Shown here one piece after another: positions 53,089 to 60,764 of a stretch of DNA of 64,000 nucleotides. The notes below the pieces were generated by a model. It was not told the origin of the DNA. It saw only the letters and a list, made by a program, of their open reading frames with translations, and made no database searches. Origin of the DNA: Lactobacillus selangorensis (GTDB taxonomy: Bacteria > Bacillota > Bacilli > Lactobacillales > Lactobacillaceae). Numbering within the stretch: position 1 is the first letter of the stretch; every line of letters begins with the position of its first letter. Where the stretch lies: contig NZ_JQAZ01000002.1 of the NCBI RefSeq assembly GCF_001437205.1, positions 248,001 through 312,000 on the forward strand, written 5' to 3'. Both the position numbers and the translations under genes were made by a program.

Positions 53089-53776
53089 CCCCTTCCTGAG
53101 CGTAACGAGACGTCCGCCGTTCGAGCCAGCCCTGCAGAAGGCTCAAGACGGAGCAGAGCACCGCATACAGAGCCGCCACCAGCATGTACATCACTAAAGG
53201 TTCATAGTTTTTGGCTTCAATCTGCTGAGCGACCGTAAACATTTCGACGATTGTGATCGAACTAGCCAACGAAGTATCCTTGACTAGGCCGATAAATTCG
53301 TTCGACAACGGCGGCAAAGCAATTCGGACCGCTTGCGGGAAAATAATCCGCCACAGGACACTCGTTTCAGTCATTCCCAATGAATAGGCTGCATCCCACT
53401 GATCGCTAGGTACCGACAGCAGGGCCGCCCGAATTGTTTCGGACGAATAAGCACCGGTATTCAAGGAAAAAGTGATTACCGCCGCTGTAAAGGCTGGCAA
53501 TTTGATTCCTAAGTTCGGCAGGCCGAAGAAGATGATAAACAACTGGACCAATAACGGGGTTGACCGAAACAGCCAGACATAGAAATAGGCAATACCCTGC
53601 AAAATGCGAATCAAGCCCTTCTTCACCGGATTGCCTGACGGTACTACCAATTTAATCAGTGCCGTGATGACGCCTAAAAAAATCCCGCCTGCGAAGGAAA
53701 GCAGTGTCAATGGGATCGTGTAACGAATGCCGGCCGCAATAATCTGCGGCGTGGCCGTTTTAATGATTTCCCACAC
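53072..53776 (-). CDS. Polar amino acid ABC transporter permease
   Basis: The 234-residue product has about five membrane helices and the EAA loop of the HisM family (GAYSSETIRAALLSVPSDQWDAAYSLGMT near residue 105). It is expected to form the membrane channel as a homodimer since only one permease gene is present, as in cystine importers. It follows the binding-protein gene by 12 bases behind a GGGGG ribosome site. Confidence 0.92.
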   Translation of the reverse strand: MWEIIKTATPQIIAAGIRYTIPLTLLSFAGGIFLGVITALIKLVVPSGNPVKKGLIRILQGIAYFYVWLFRSTPLLVQLFIIFFGLPNLGIKLPAFTAAVITFSLNTGAYSSETIRAALLSVPSDQWDAAYSLGMTETSVLWRIIFPQAVRIALPPLSNEFIGLVKDTSLASSITIVEMFTVAQQIEAKNYEPLVMYMLVAALYAVLCSVLSLLQGWLERRTSRYAQEGDEAVD

Positions 53777-53788
53777 AATGAGTCCCCC

Positions 53789-54580
53789 TTATTTTTCGGT
53801 AATGTCGGTGCCGAAGTATTTCTCAGACAACTTCTTCAACGTACCGTTTTGACGCAGCTTTTCCAAAGCCTTATTAGTCTGTTTCTGCAAACCAGTGTTG
53901 TCCTTGTTCATCATGATGCCTTCCTTAGTTGCCGGAATATCCTTTGTGGAAATGTCCGTGGCCTTTAAATCAGCACCTGATTTTTGTTTCACATAATATG
54001 CAAAGGCTTCCTTCGAATTGATTGTCGCTTGGGCACGACCATCACGGAGCATATTCATCGAAGTGGCAAACTCAGGTGAAGAAACAATTTTACCGCCAAA
54101 CTTTTCAGCTTGAATCCAATTGTCGGTCCCAGTTCCTTCCACCATCTTGACACCCTTCAAATCATGCACGGATTTAATCTTGGTATTATTGCTCTTTGTA
54201 ATTAAAACGGACTGCGAATAAATATACGGCGTCGAGAATAAGAACTTTTTCTGCCGTGCCTTGGTGATTCCCATGTTGTTGATAATCATATCAAACTTAT
54301 TTGATTGGACCCCAGCCACTAATGAATCGAACTGCGTCGGCATGAATTTGACCTTCAAACCCATTTCCTTGGCTAAATCTTTCCCCAGATCGACTTCGAA
54401 CCCTTTGAGTTTGCCGTCTTCACGATACGAATAGGGTGCATAGGTTCCTTCCAACCCGATGGTCAGCGTCTTGGATGTGACTAATTTGGCTGAATTTTGA
54501 CTCGATTTCTGACCGCAGCCTGCTAACACCAGTACTAATGCCATTGCTCCCACGAGTAATCCTAAAATCCGTTTCTTCAT
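53789..54580 (-). CDS. Amino acid ABC transporter substrate-binding lipoprotein
   Basis: The 263-residue product has a lipoprotein signal ending in LVLAGC (Cys near residue 22) and the SBP_bac_3 fold (GLEGTYAPYSYREDGKLKG near residue 45, a typical opening for polar amino acid and cystine binders). Start MKKRILGLL follows GGAGGG. First gene of the three-gene importer operon, downstream of the leader peptide and attenuator. Confidence 0.92.
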   Translation of the reverse strand: MKKRILGLLVGAMALVLVLAGCGQKSSQNSAKLVTSKTLTIGLEGTYAPYSYREDGKLKGFEVDLGKDLAKEMGLKVKFMPTQFDSLVAGVQSNKFDMIINNMGITKARQKKFLFSTPYIYSQSVLITKSNNTKIKSVHDLKGVKMVEGTGTDNWIQAEKFGGKIVSSPEFATSMNMLRDGRAQATINSKEAFAYYVKQKSGADLKATDISTKDIPATKEGIMMNKDNTGLQKQTNKALEKLRQNGTLKKLSEKYFGTDITEK

Positions 54581-54612
54581 GCTTGTCACCCTCCATAGAT
54601 TTTTATTTGGCA

Positions 54613-54649
54613 CAAAAAAAGCCAATAATCACAAACGTAATTATTGGCT
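54613..54649 (-). terminator. Attenuator terminator ahead of the amino acid ABC operon
   Basis: AGCCAATAAT and ATTATTGGCT form a 10-bp stem followed by seven T residues, between the leader peptide stop and the binding-protein gene. The loop contains TTTGTGAT, which also occurs in, and can pair with, the leader. Confidence 0.85.
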
Positions 54650-54678
54650 GGAATTTTTCTTTATGCCGTTAGAACTAA

Positions 54679-54756
54679 TTACATGATGTGATCACAAATA
54701 GCGTGTCTATTTTCAGACACGTAACAGCATTCTAAGTTTGTGATCAAGTTCATCAT
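54679..54756 (-). CDS. Cysteine-rich leader peptide (25 codons)
   Basis: A 25-codon frame starts at tandem ATG codons eight bases after a strong AGGGGG ribosome site and within 30 bases of the promoter. It has adjacent Cys codons TGC TGT at positions 10-11 (LECCYVS) and a third at 21 (AICDHIM). The sequence TGATCACAAA before the Cys pair and TTTGTGATCA after it are exact complements, with the extra hairpin CGTGTCT / AGACACG between. The layout is that of a ribosome-mediated attenuation leader sensing charged tRNA-Cys. Confidence 0.7.
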   Translation of the reverse strand: MMNLITNLECCYVSENRHAICDHIM

Positions 54757-54783
54757 GTGAGTAGCCCCCTTTCAATTAGGTAA

Positions 54784-54813
54784 ATTCTACCGTAAGTTCT
54801 TACTATTTGTCAA
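54784..54813 (-). promoter_or_regulatory. Promoter of the leader peptide and amino acid ABC operon
   Basis: TTGACA (54808-54813) and TAGAAT (54784-54789) are spaced by 18 bp. The spacer contains the inverted repeat GTAAG-AA-CTTAC, a possible operator. Confidence 0.75.
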
Positions 54814-54941
54814 CAATTTAACGGCCATAAAAATATTTTTACATCTAAATAGGACACGTATTTCTAAAATGACACCATTTGTCACCCCCTCTCGCTATGA
54901 TATGCACGAATAATAAATTTATTTTTTTTGGAGGAATACAA

Positions 54942-56666
54942 ATGTTAAAAAAGACATTCGTCACATCGGCAACTGCTTTAGCATTGCTTGGGCTGGGCAC
55001 AGTCACGACCAAAGTGACCCTGAATTCACAGACACAGGTCGCTCAGGCCGCTCAGGATTATCAGAATCTGATCGACGTCGGCTATGGCAGCCCTAAGGAA
55101 ACTGCTATTCCAGTCACAGTCAATGGCGTCGCACAGCTGCTTTACCTTAACGGCTCTGAAATTGCACCTGGTACTACAGTGACACTTGATACTAGTCTTT
55201 TAGGCCCTAGTTATGACTGTGACCCTAATGTGTCACAGGTCACAGTGACTGTCGATAAGAGCGGGAAAGTAACTAAAGTCTCGCCAGCACTCAGTTTCAC
55301 ACCCAATTCACATTTTCATTCTCATTATGGCACTGCCGCAGATAAAATCGTTTACGGTGTCACACCATCTGCGGCAACTAAAGATAATGTTCTTGATGAT
55401 CACCCGATCAGTGTGCTAATTGATGGCCAGCTTCGCAATGTCTTTTATCCGATTACGCCTAATTCAGCGACACCAGGCTCAATTATTACCATGTCAACTG
55501 CACTTGATGGTGGTTATTATGCCAATGTGCCCACCATGCAATTACGGCTCGATAATTGGGACCCTAACAGCGCGCTTATCACATCGACTGAAACTGGGGA
55601 TACTGTGTGGCTCGACCCAGAGGCATTGACTCATTATACTTTATTGACGGACGTTTCTTATACCACTACGAAGCCAAACGACAGCTCCTCAAGTGCTGCT
55701 AACTCCAGTTCAAGCTCTGCTGCATCAAGCTCCAGTTCGTCAGCTGCAAGCTCCAGTTCAAGCTCTGCTGCATCAAGCTCTAGTTCGTCAGCTGCCAACT
55801 CTAGTTCGAGCTCTGCTGCATCAAGTTCTAGTTCGTCAGCTGCAAGCTCCAGCTCAAGTTCGGCTGCATCAAGTTCTAGCTCGTCAGCTGCAAGCTCCAG
55901 TTCGAGTTCGGCTTCTTCAAGCTCTAGTTCGTCAGCTGCAAGTTCCAGTTCAAGCTCTGCTGCATCAAGCTCCAGTTCGAGCTCTGCTGCATCCAGTTCT
56001 AGCTCGTCAGCTGCAAGCTCCAGCTCAAGTTCGGCTTCTTCAAGCTCCAGTTCCAGCTCTGCTGCATCAAGCTCTAGTTCGTCGGCTGCTAACTCCAGCT
56101 CGAGTTCAGAAGCATCCAGTTCTAGCTCGTCAGCTGCAAGCTCCAGTTCGAGTTCGGCTGTATCAAGCTCAAGTTCGGCCGTATCAAATTCCAGTTCAGC
56201 CACTGACAACAACAGCTCAAGCTCAGCTGTATCAAGTTCCAGCTCAGCCACTGACAACAACAGCTCCAGTTCAGCCACTAACAACAACTCAAGTTCGGCT
56301 GTATCAAGCTCCAGCTCGGCTACTAACAACAACAGCTCCAGTTCAGCCACTGACAACAATAGCTCAAGCGCTGCAGTTTCTACCGGCAATTCATTAGCTA
56401 ACGACGCCAGTTCCAGTCAAGCTTCAGAAGAAGAAAACGCTGCTCATTCAAATGCCGCTTCTACAAACGACACAACAACTACTACAGTTACACCAGCAAA
56501 TCACGCAGCCAGTTCAACTGTTGCAGCTTCAAGCTCTAAACAAACGGCTGACCAAAAAACTGATGTTCAAACTGGGGTTGCAGATGGTATTTTGCCAGCA
56601 ATTGCCGGCGGTGCAACTTCTATTATTTCTGGTCTTGCACTTGCCTTCCGCAAATTCTTTCATTAG
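54942..56666 (+). CDS. Serine-rich repeat surface protein with atypical sorting signal
   Basis: The 574-residue product has a signal peptide (likely cleaved after the AQAA near residue 37), two related domains (about residues 55-120 and 145-210, each with a VNG/IDG strand and a TTVTLDT/SIITMST strand), then a low-complexity region (about 247-490) of SSSSSAA units passing into SSSATDNN units. The C-terminus is LPAIAGG, a hydrophobic stretch and the basic tail RKFFH, arranged like an LPxTG sorting signal but without the Thr-Gly. The Ser region is probably a glycosylated stalk. Start MLKKTFV follows GGAGG. Adhesion is a guess. Confidence 0.85.
   Translation: MLKKTFVTSATALALLGLGTVTTKVTLNSQTQVAQAAQDYQNLIDVGYGSPKETAIPVTVNGVAQLLYLNGSEIAPGTTVTLDTSLLGPSYDCDPNVSQVTVTVDKSGKVTKVSPALSFTPNSHFHSHYGTAADKIVYGVTPSAATKDNVLDDHPISVLIDGQLRNVFYPITPNSATPGSIITMSTALDGGYYANVPTMQLRLDNWDPNSALITSTETGDTVWLDPEALTHYTLLTDVSYTTTKPNDSSSSAANSSSSSAASSSSSSAASSSSSSAASSSSSSAANSSSSSAASSSSSSAASSSSSSAASSSSSSAASSSSSSASSSSSSSAASSSSSSAASSSSSSSAASSSSSSAASSSSSSASSSSSSSSAASSSSSSAANSSSSSEASSSSSSAASSSSSSAVSSSSSAVSNSSSATDNNSSSSAVSSSSSATDNNSSSSATNNNSSSAVSSSSSATNNNSSSSATDNNSSSAAVSTGNSLANDASSSQASEEENAAHSNAASTNDTTTTTVTPANHAASSTVAASSSKQTADQKTDVQTGVADGILPAIAGGATSIISGLALAFRKFFH
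55681..56370 (+). repeat. Serine-codon tandem repeat tract
   Basis: Units of about 24 bp coding five Ser and two or three Ala or Asn, using mixed AGC, AGT, TCA, TCC and TCG codons, are repeated more than 15 times. From about 56190 the unit changes to include ACTGACAACAAC. Such tracts change length by recombination or slippage. Confidence 0.9.
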
Positions 56667-56718
56667 TTAAATCCTGTTAAATTTAAATCGCACGATTGGT
56701 CTTTAAGGGCGCATGCGT

Positions 56719-56762
56719 AAAAGCTCCTTAAGTGTAAGAAATTACATTTAAGGAGCTTTTTT
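56719..56762 (+). terminator. Terminator of the surface protein gene
   Basis: AAAAGCTCCTTAA and its complement form a stem around TGTAAGAAATTACA, ending in a T run. Flanking GGGCGC and GCGCTT pieces resemble the context of the terminator at 25760. The remainder of the gap to 56927 shows a TATACT -10 at 56874 and nothing else. Confidence 0.85.
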
Positions 56763-56927
56763 GTGAAGGCAGCGCTTATTTTGGAAAATTAAATTGCCGA
56801 CTAACTGTTGAGATTTCTTGTTCAAACGGCGTACGAATTCCAAGAGTGCCACATTATGTCATCATTAGATTATATACTAACGTTGATTTGGGGAGCTCAT
56901 TTTTAAAAGTAAAATAAGGGTGAGATT

Positions 56928-57884
56928 ATGAAACGCAATAGTAATGATCGGATCGCCGATCTAATTGGGAGGTTACTGGCTGGCCAGACTGTCTCAAAAA
57001 AGGGTGCACTTGACACTTATGGAATCAGTTCACGCACATTTCTGCGCGATATGGCCTATATCAAAAGAGCAATCAATGAATATCGACTGGGAAAAATTGT
57101 CAATCAGCAGGAAAAATATTATTTGTTTCCGCAAAGTGATGCGGCAGATTTTGACATTGCCCTGCTGATCAGCAATATTTTATTGGGCTCGCGTGCCCTG
57201 ACAACCAATGAGATGAACGCCGCACTGAAATTTGTCAAATTGCATTTATCGCCACAAATGCAACGATCGCTTGAACAGCAGCTCAAAATTCCTTATGGGA
57301 GTTATACGCCGCTGTGGCATTTAAAACCCTTGTTTAGCCTTTTGCATGAAATGGCTGCGTGTATCGCCCACAAACAGGAAATTGCATTTACTTATTTCGA
57401 CCCCATGCGGCCAGATGAACAAACCGTTCATATCAGCCATGGCCAGCCAGTCACACTTTTCTTTGAAACTTATTATTTCTATGTCACAATGCTCAGCCAA
57501 AATGAACGGCGTTATCAATTGTATCGGCTCGATCAAACCGGGACGATTCTGACGAAACAAAATGGCAAAAAGATTGCGTACGCCAATCATTATTCGCTGC
57601 AAGATCATCGTCAGCAAACTTACTTAGTCAACACAGGCCAATTAACGACCATCAGTTTTGTGTATCGAAAGCCCGTCCAGGCAATTCACGAAACCTTCCC
57701 AAACGCCCAAGTTCTCGAGACTTACCCAAACGGCAACTCGCTGGTAAAGATTCGCGTCAAGAGCGACGGCGCATTGATCTGGATTTTAGGACAAGGAACC
57801 GACGTCCAAGTGATCTCGCCGCCATCAATCATCCAGCAATTACGCACTACTTTAAAAAAAGCCTATCAGCAATATTCAAATTAA
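56928..57884 (+). CDS. WYL domain transcriptional regulator
   Basis: The 318-residue product has an N-terminal helix-turn-helix of the HTH_11/DeoR kind (KKGALDTYGISSRTFLRDMAYIK near residue 24) and a WYL domain from about residue 145 (PVTLFFETYYFYVTML is the WYL-region strand). WYL proteins sense nucleic acid or nucleotide ligands and regulate transcription. It lies between the surface protein and the sortase, all in one direction, which suggests local control. Start follows AAGGGTGAG. Confidence 0.85.
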   Translation: MKRNSNDRIADLIGRLLAGQTVSKKGALDTYGISSRTFLRDMAYIKRAINEYRLGKIVNQQEKYYLFPQSDAADFDIALLISNILLGSRALTTNEMNAALKFVKLHLSPQMQRSLEQQLKIPYGSYTPLWHLKPLFSLLHEMAACIAHKQEIAFTYFDPMRPDEQTVHISHGQPVTLFFETYYFYVTMLSQNERRYQLYRLDQTGTILTKQNGKKIAYANHYSLQDHRQQTYLVNTGQLTTISFVYRKPVQAIHETFPNAQVLETYPNGNSLVKIRVKSDGALIWILGQGTDVQVISPPSIIQQLRTTLKKAYQQYSN

Positions 57885-57954
57885 GTTCCAAGCGCCAAAT
57901 TACGTCACCGCCACAGTGTATGCTGGTATTGGGTTGAATAAACCTTTTTAGGGG

Positions 57955-57990
57955 GTTGAGGCCATGACATCAGTCAGGCCTCATTTTGTT
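57955..57990 (+). terminator. Terminator of the WYL regulator gene
   Basis: TGAGGCC and GGCCTCA pair around a 13-base loop, followed by TTTTGTTTT. Confidence 0.7.
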
Positions 57991-58018
57991 TTGCAATGGC
58001 AAAACGGCTTTTGGCATC

Positions 58019-58038
58019 ACTTCAATTTTTTGAAGTGA
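58019..58038 (+). promoter_or_regulatory. Perfect inverted repeat upstream of the sortase gene
   Basis: CACTTCAA and TTGAAGTG are exact complements around TTTT, about 45 bp before the sortase start. An operator or leader hairpin is possible. Confidence 0.4.
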
Positions 58039-58084
58039 AATAAGCGAAATATGTTTTACTTCAATCTTGTAAAGGGGATTCAGA

Positions 58085-58870
58085 ATGAAATCCATTCGTT
58101 CCAAAATCAGTACACTTCTTTTAATCCTTCTTTTCTTGGGCGGCCTTGTTGTAAGTGGCCATTTTCTTTATCAGCGCCTCCAAGTGGACCATGAAAAGCA
58201 AACGACGGCTGCCCTTGCCAAACGAGTTACGCAAAAGCGGCCTGCTGCTCCGCACATGCCAGCTGAAGGGCGTCTCAAAATCAACTGGACGAAACTGCAG
58301 CAGGTCAATCCTAGAATCAAGGCGTGGATTTACATTCCTGGTACCCATATCAATGAACCAATTCTGCAGGGTCCGGACAATGATTTTTACTTGCACCATG
58401 ATGAACGCAATCAAGCGTCCATTTTAGGCCAGATTTTCATGGATTATCGCAACCAAGCCGATTTTGCCGACCAAAACACCTTCATCTATGGTCACTACAC
58501 ACACAGCGGCGAACGATTTGCCGATTTAGACCACTATTTGAATCAGTCATTTCTGAACAAGCATCCCCATGTTTATCTTTACACCCCGACACATCAATAC
58601 GTCGGAACTGTTTTCGCCGTTCAATCAAATAGTGCTTTTTCACAAGCTAATACACACAAATTTACAAATCGGCGGCAATTTTCGGCCTACCTCGCCTATT
58701 TAAAAAAACATAGTACGGTGAAAACGAAGCAGCGCACGAAAACAATCCATAAGGTAGCCACACTCTGGACTTGCACTGAGCAAGCCACTACGGATGACAG
58801 CGGCACTGCTGTTTCGGCGGACAAGGCCCGTACTTTCGTCAGTGTTTCCTTAAAAAAAGCAAGCTTGTGA
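58085..58870 (+). CDS. Class B sortase
   Basis: The 261-residue transpeptidase has one N-terminal membrane anchor (residues 9-28) and the sortase barrel. Catalytic residues are His137 in IYGHYTH, Cys230 in TLWTCT and Arg249 in ARTFVSV. INWTKLQQVNPRIKAWIYIPGT, DNDFYLHHD and IFMDYRNQ are class B hallmarks. Class B enzymes classically use NPxTN-like signals in heme or pilus loci; none is seen here. The neighbouring surface protein with LPAIA is the obvious candidate substrate. Start follows AAAGGGG. Confidence 0.9.
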   Translation: MKSIRSKISTLLLILLFLGGLVVSGHFLYQRLQVDHEKQTTAALAKRVTQKRPAAPHMPAEGRLKINWTKLQQVNPRIKAWIYIPGTHINEPILQGPDNDFYLHHDERNQASILGQIFMDYRNQADFADQNTFIYGHYTHSGERFADLDHYLNQSFLNKHPHVYLYTPTHQYVGTVFAVQSNSAFSQANTHKFTNRRQFSAYLAYLKKHSTVKTKQRTKTIHKVATLWTCTEQATTDDSGTAVSADKARTFVSVSLKKASL

Positions 58871-58888
58871 CATCAGTGTCCTGTTCAC

Positions 58889-58934
58889 AAAAAAAGTTCC
58901 TGCAATGCAATTCTGCATTGCGGGAACTTTTTAT
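58889..58934. terminator. Long bidirectional terminator
   Basis: AAAAAGTTCC-GCAATGCA and its complement (one G-T pair) form a stem of about 19 bp between convergent genes. Confidence 0.9.
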
Positions 58935-58938
58935 TTTG

Positions 58939-60330
58939 TTAAAATTCCGCATTTCCGGGTGTCCGTGGATAAGGAATGACATCACGAATGTTTTCCATTC
59001 CGGTCAGATACATGACCAGACGTTCGAAGCCAATCCCAAAGCCGGATTCTTCGGTTTCGCCATATTTCCGCAAATCAAGGTACCACTGGTAATCATCGAG
59101 TGACAAACCAAATTCCTTAATCTTATCAGTCAATTGCGCCAAACGTTCTTCACGCTGGCTGCCGCCGATTAACTCGCCGATTTCAGGCACTAATAAGTCA
59201 GCTGCGGCAACGGTCTTGCCGTCGTCGTTGTCCCGCATGTAGAAGGCCTTGATTTCCTTCGGATAGTCGGTGATGAAGACCGGCTTGTTGAAGACTTGTT
59301 CGGTGATGTAGCGTTCGTGTTCTGCCTGCAAATCGAGGCCCCAGTAAACCGGCACTTTGAATTCGACAGGTGCTTTTTCAAGCAATTCGATGGCTTCGGT
59401 GTAAGTAATTCGGCCAAAGTCTTCTTGCTCGGTCGTCTTCAATCGTTCGATCAGATGTTCATCGACGTTATCATTCAAAAACTGCAGTTCGTCCATGCCA
59501 TGCTTGAAGATGTACGTGATAACGCCCTTCAACAATCCTTGGGCTTCATTCATCATATCGTTCAAGTCGGCAAAGGCCATTTCAGGTTCAATCATCCAGA
59601 ATTCGGAAGCATGGCGGGTCGTATGCGAGTCTTCGGCCCGGAAAGTCGGTCCAAAGGTGTACACATTGCCGAATGCTAAGGCAAACGCTTCGACTTCCAG
59701 TTGGCCGCTAACGGTCAAGTTGGTCTTCTTCTTGAAGAAATCTTGGGTTTCATCGACGTTGCCTTGGTCATCCTTCGGCAAATTGTTCAAGTCCAAAGTG
59801 GTCACTTGGAACATTTCGCCGGCCCCTTCAGCATCGCTACTAGTAATCAGCGGCGTGTTGACGTAAGTGAAATCATGGCCTTGCAGATATTGATGGACCG
59901 CAAAAGCAGCTAAAGAACGAATCTTGAAAACGGCATAGAACGTCGTTGTACGGGGACGTAAATGGGCCATTGTCCGCAAATATTCGTAAGTGTGCTTCTT
60001 CTTTTGCAATGGGTAATCGTTATTCGATTGACCAATCTCTTTGATTGCAGTCGCATGGATTTCAAACGGCTGCTGTGCCTTTGGTGTGAGGGCGAGTTCG
60101 CCGGTTACCTGAATCGTCGTACTGATTGGCAATTTGCCTAATTCTTCAAAATTCGGTAAATCTTTGGTCATGACGATTTGGACATTATGAATGCTGGAGC
60201 CATCGTTTAATTCGATGAAACCCACGTTTTTTGAGGCACGGACTGTTTTAACCCAGCCGGTCAGTTCGACTTCCGTCTGATCGGCGAGGTCTTCGGTATA
60301 TAAATCTTTGACATGTAATTGACGAGCCAT
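58939..60330 (-). CDS. asnS: Asparaginyl-tRNA synthetase
   Basis: The 463-residue class II synthetase charges tRNA-Asn. The N-terminal OB-fold anticodon-binding domain ([24 protein letters not shown]) is followed by the catalytic core with motif 2 [26 protein letters not shown] near residue 225 and motif 3 [15 protein letters not shown] near the end. It is distinguished from AspRS by length and by the Asn-specific T-box upstream. Confidence 0.96.
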   Translation of the reverse strand: MARQLHVKDLYTEDLADQTEVELTGWVKTVRASKNVGFIELNDGSSIHNVQIVMTKDLPNFEELGKLPISTTIQVTGELALTPKAQQPFEIHATAIKEIGQSNNDYPLQKKKHTYEYLRTMAHLRPRTTTFYAVFKIRSLAAFAVHQYLQGHDFTYVNTPLITSSDAEGAGEMFQVTTLDLNNLPKDDQGNVDETQDFFKKKTNLTVSGQLEVEAFALAFGNVYTFGPTFRAEDSHTTRHASEFWMIEPEMAFADLNDMMNEAQGLLKGVITYIFKHGMDELQFLNDNVDEHLIERLKTTEQEDFGRITYTEAIELLEKAPVEFKVPVYWGLDLQAEHERYITEQVFNKPVFITDYPKEIKAFYMRDNDDGKTVAAADLLVPEIGELIGGSQREERLAQLTDKIKEFGLSLDDYQWYLDLRKYGETEESGFGIGFERLVMYLTGMENIRDVIPYPRTPGNAEF

Positions 60331-60370
60331 CTGGTTTTTCCCCTTTCAATTTCAAACGACAACAAAAACG

Positions 60371-60640
60371 GACAAAAAAAGACCTTTTTTCCCTATCTAA
60401 AATAGGGACGAAAGGTCATTTCCGCGGTACCACCCACATTACTTCTTGCGAAGTCTACTCAAAAGTACATTGCATACTTTCCAGTTGTAACGTACCGGCC
60501 ACGTCTAATCCTACTATTGATTCAGTTAGAAACAAAAAGGTGTTTTTCAGCTCGCAGCATCATCGGGTTCGCACTCTGCCCCAACTCACTTGACATGCCT
60601 AACGAGGTTACTCGTCCTTTTTATTGTCTTTTCATTGTTT
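60371..60640 (-). promoter_or_regulatory. T-box riboswitch for asparagine (asnS leader)
   Basis: The T-box sequence GGGTGGTACCGCGG is present (60422-60436 on the minus strand), followed by a terminator stem of GACCTTT, CCCTAT / ATAGGG and AAAGGTC with seven T residues (60371-60418). In stem I, AAAAAGG and CCTTTTT close the helix, GAGTA forms the loop E side, and the opposite side presents AAC followed by A (60542-60544), the Asn specifier. Uncharged tRNA-Asn should favour the antiterminator. Confidence 0.92.
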
Positions 60641-60650
60641 ATTTAAACCT

Positions 60651-60679
60651 AAAATAGCATAGAATGACCCGTTTGACAA
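60651..60679 (-). promoter_or_regulatory. asnS promoter
   Basis: TTGTCA (60674-60679) and TATTTT (60651-60656) are spaced by 17 bp and precede the T-box. Confidence 0.65.
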
Positions 60680-60698
60680 GCCGAATTCACAATCTCGT

Positions 60699-60747
60699 TT
60701 GACAGCATCGCCCGAAATCAATACACTTTAGCAAGTAAGCGATTTCT
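60699..60747 (+). promoter_or_regulatory. glpK promoter with downstream cre site
   Basis: TTGACA (60699-60704) and TACACT (60722-60727) are spaced by 17 bp. AAGTAAGCGATTTCT (60733-60747) matches the cre consensus with one mismatch and lies at the expected transcription start, where CcpA would block transcription. Confidence 0.75.
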
Positions 60748-60764
60748 AAGAAGGAGGTCACGCT

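Noticed and set aside
54613-54813. T-box riboswitch before the amino acid ABC operon
   Set aside because: No AGGGTGGNACCGCG-type T-box sequence or stem I; the leader ORF with Cys codons explains the layout better.
54870-54884. TGACA-CCATT-TGTCA inverted repeat upstream of the surface protein
   Set aside because: Arms resemble the TetR operators at 37406 but are only 5 bp; likely chance.
55658-56389. Long minus-strand ORF with Glu-Leu repeats
   Set aside because: It is the mirror of the serine repeat tract; no ribosome site, no promoter, and composition explained by the codons of the other strand.
57964-58038. 24-codon ORF with AGGGGG eight bases upstream, before the sortase
   Set aside because: Its start lies inside the loop and stem of a good intrinsic terminator (TGAGGCC / GGCCTCA with T run), so the ribosome site is probably fortuitous.
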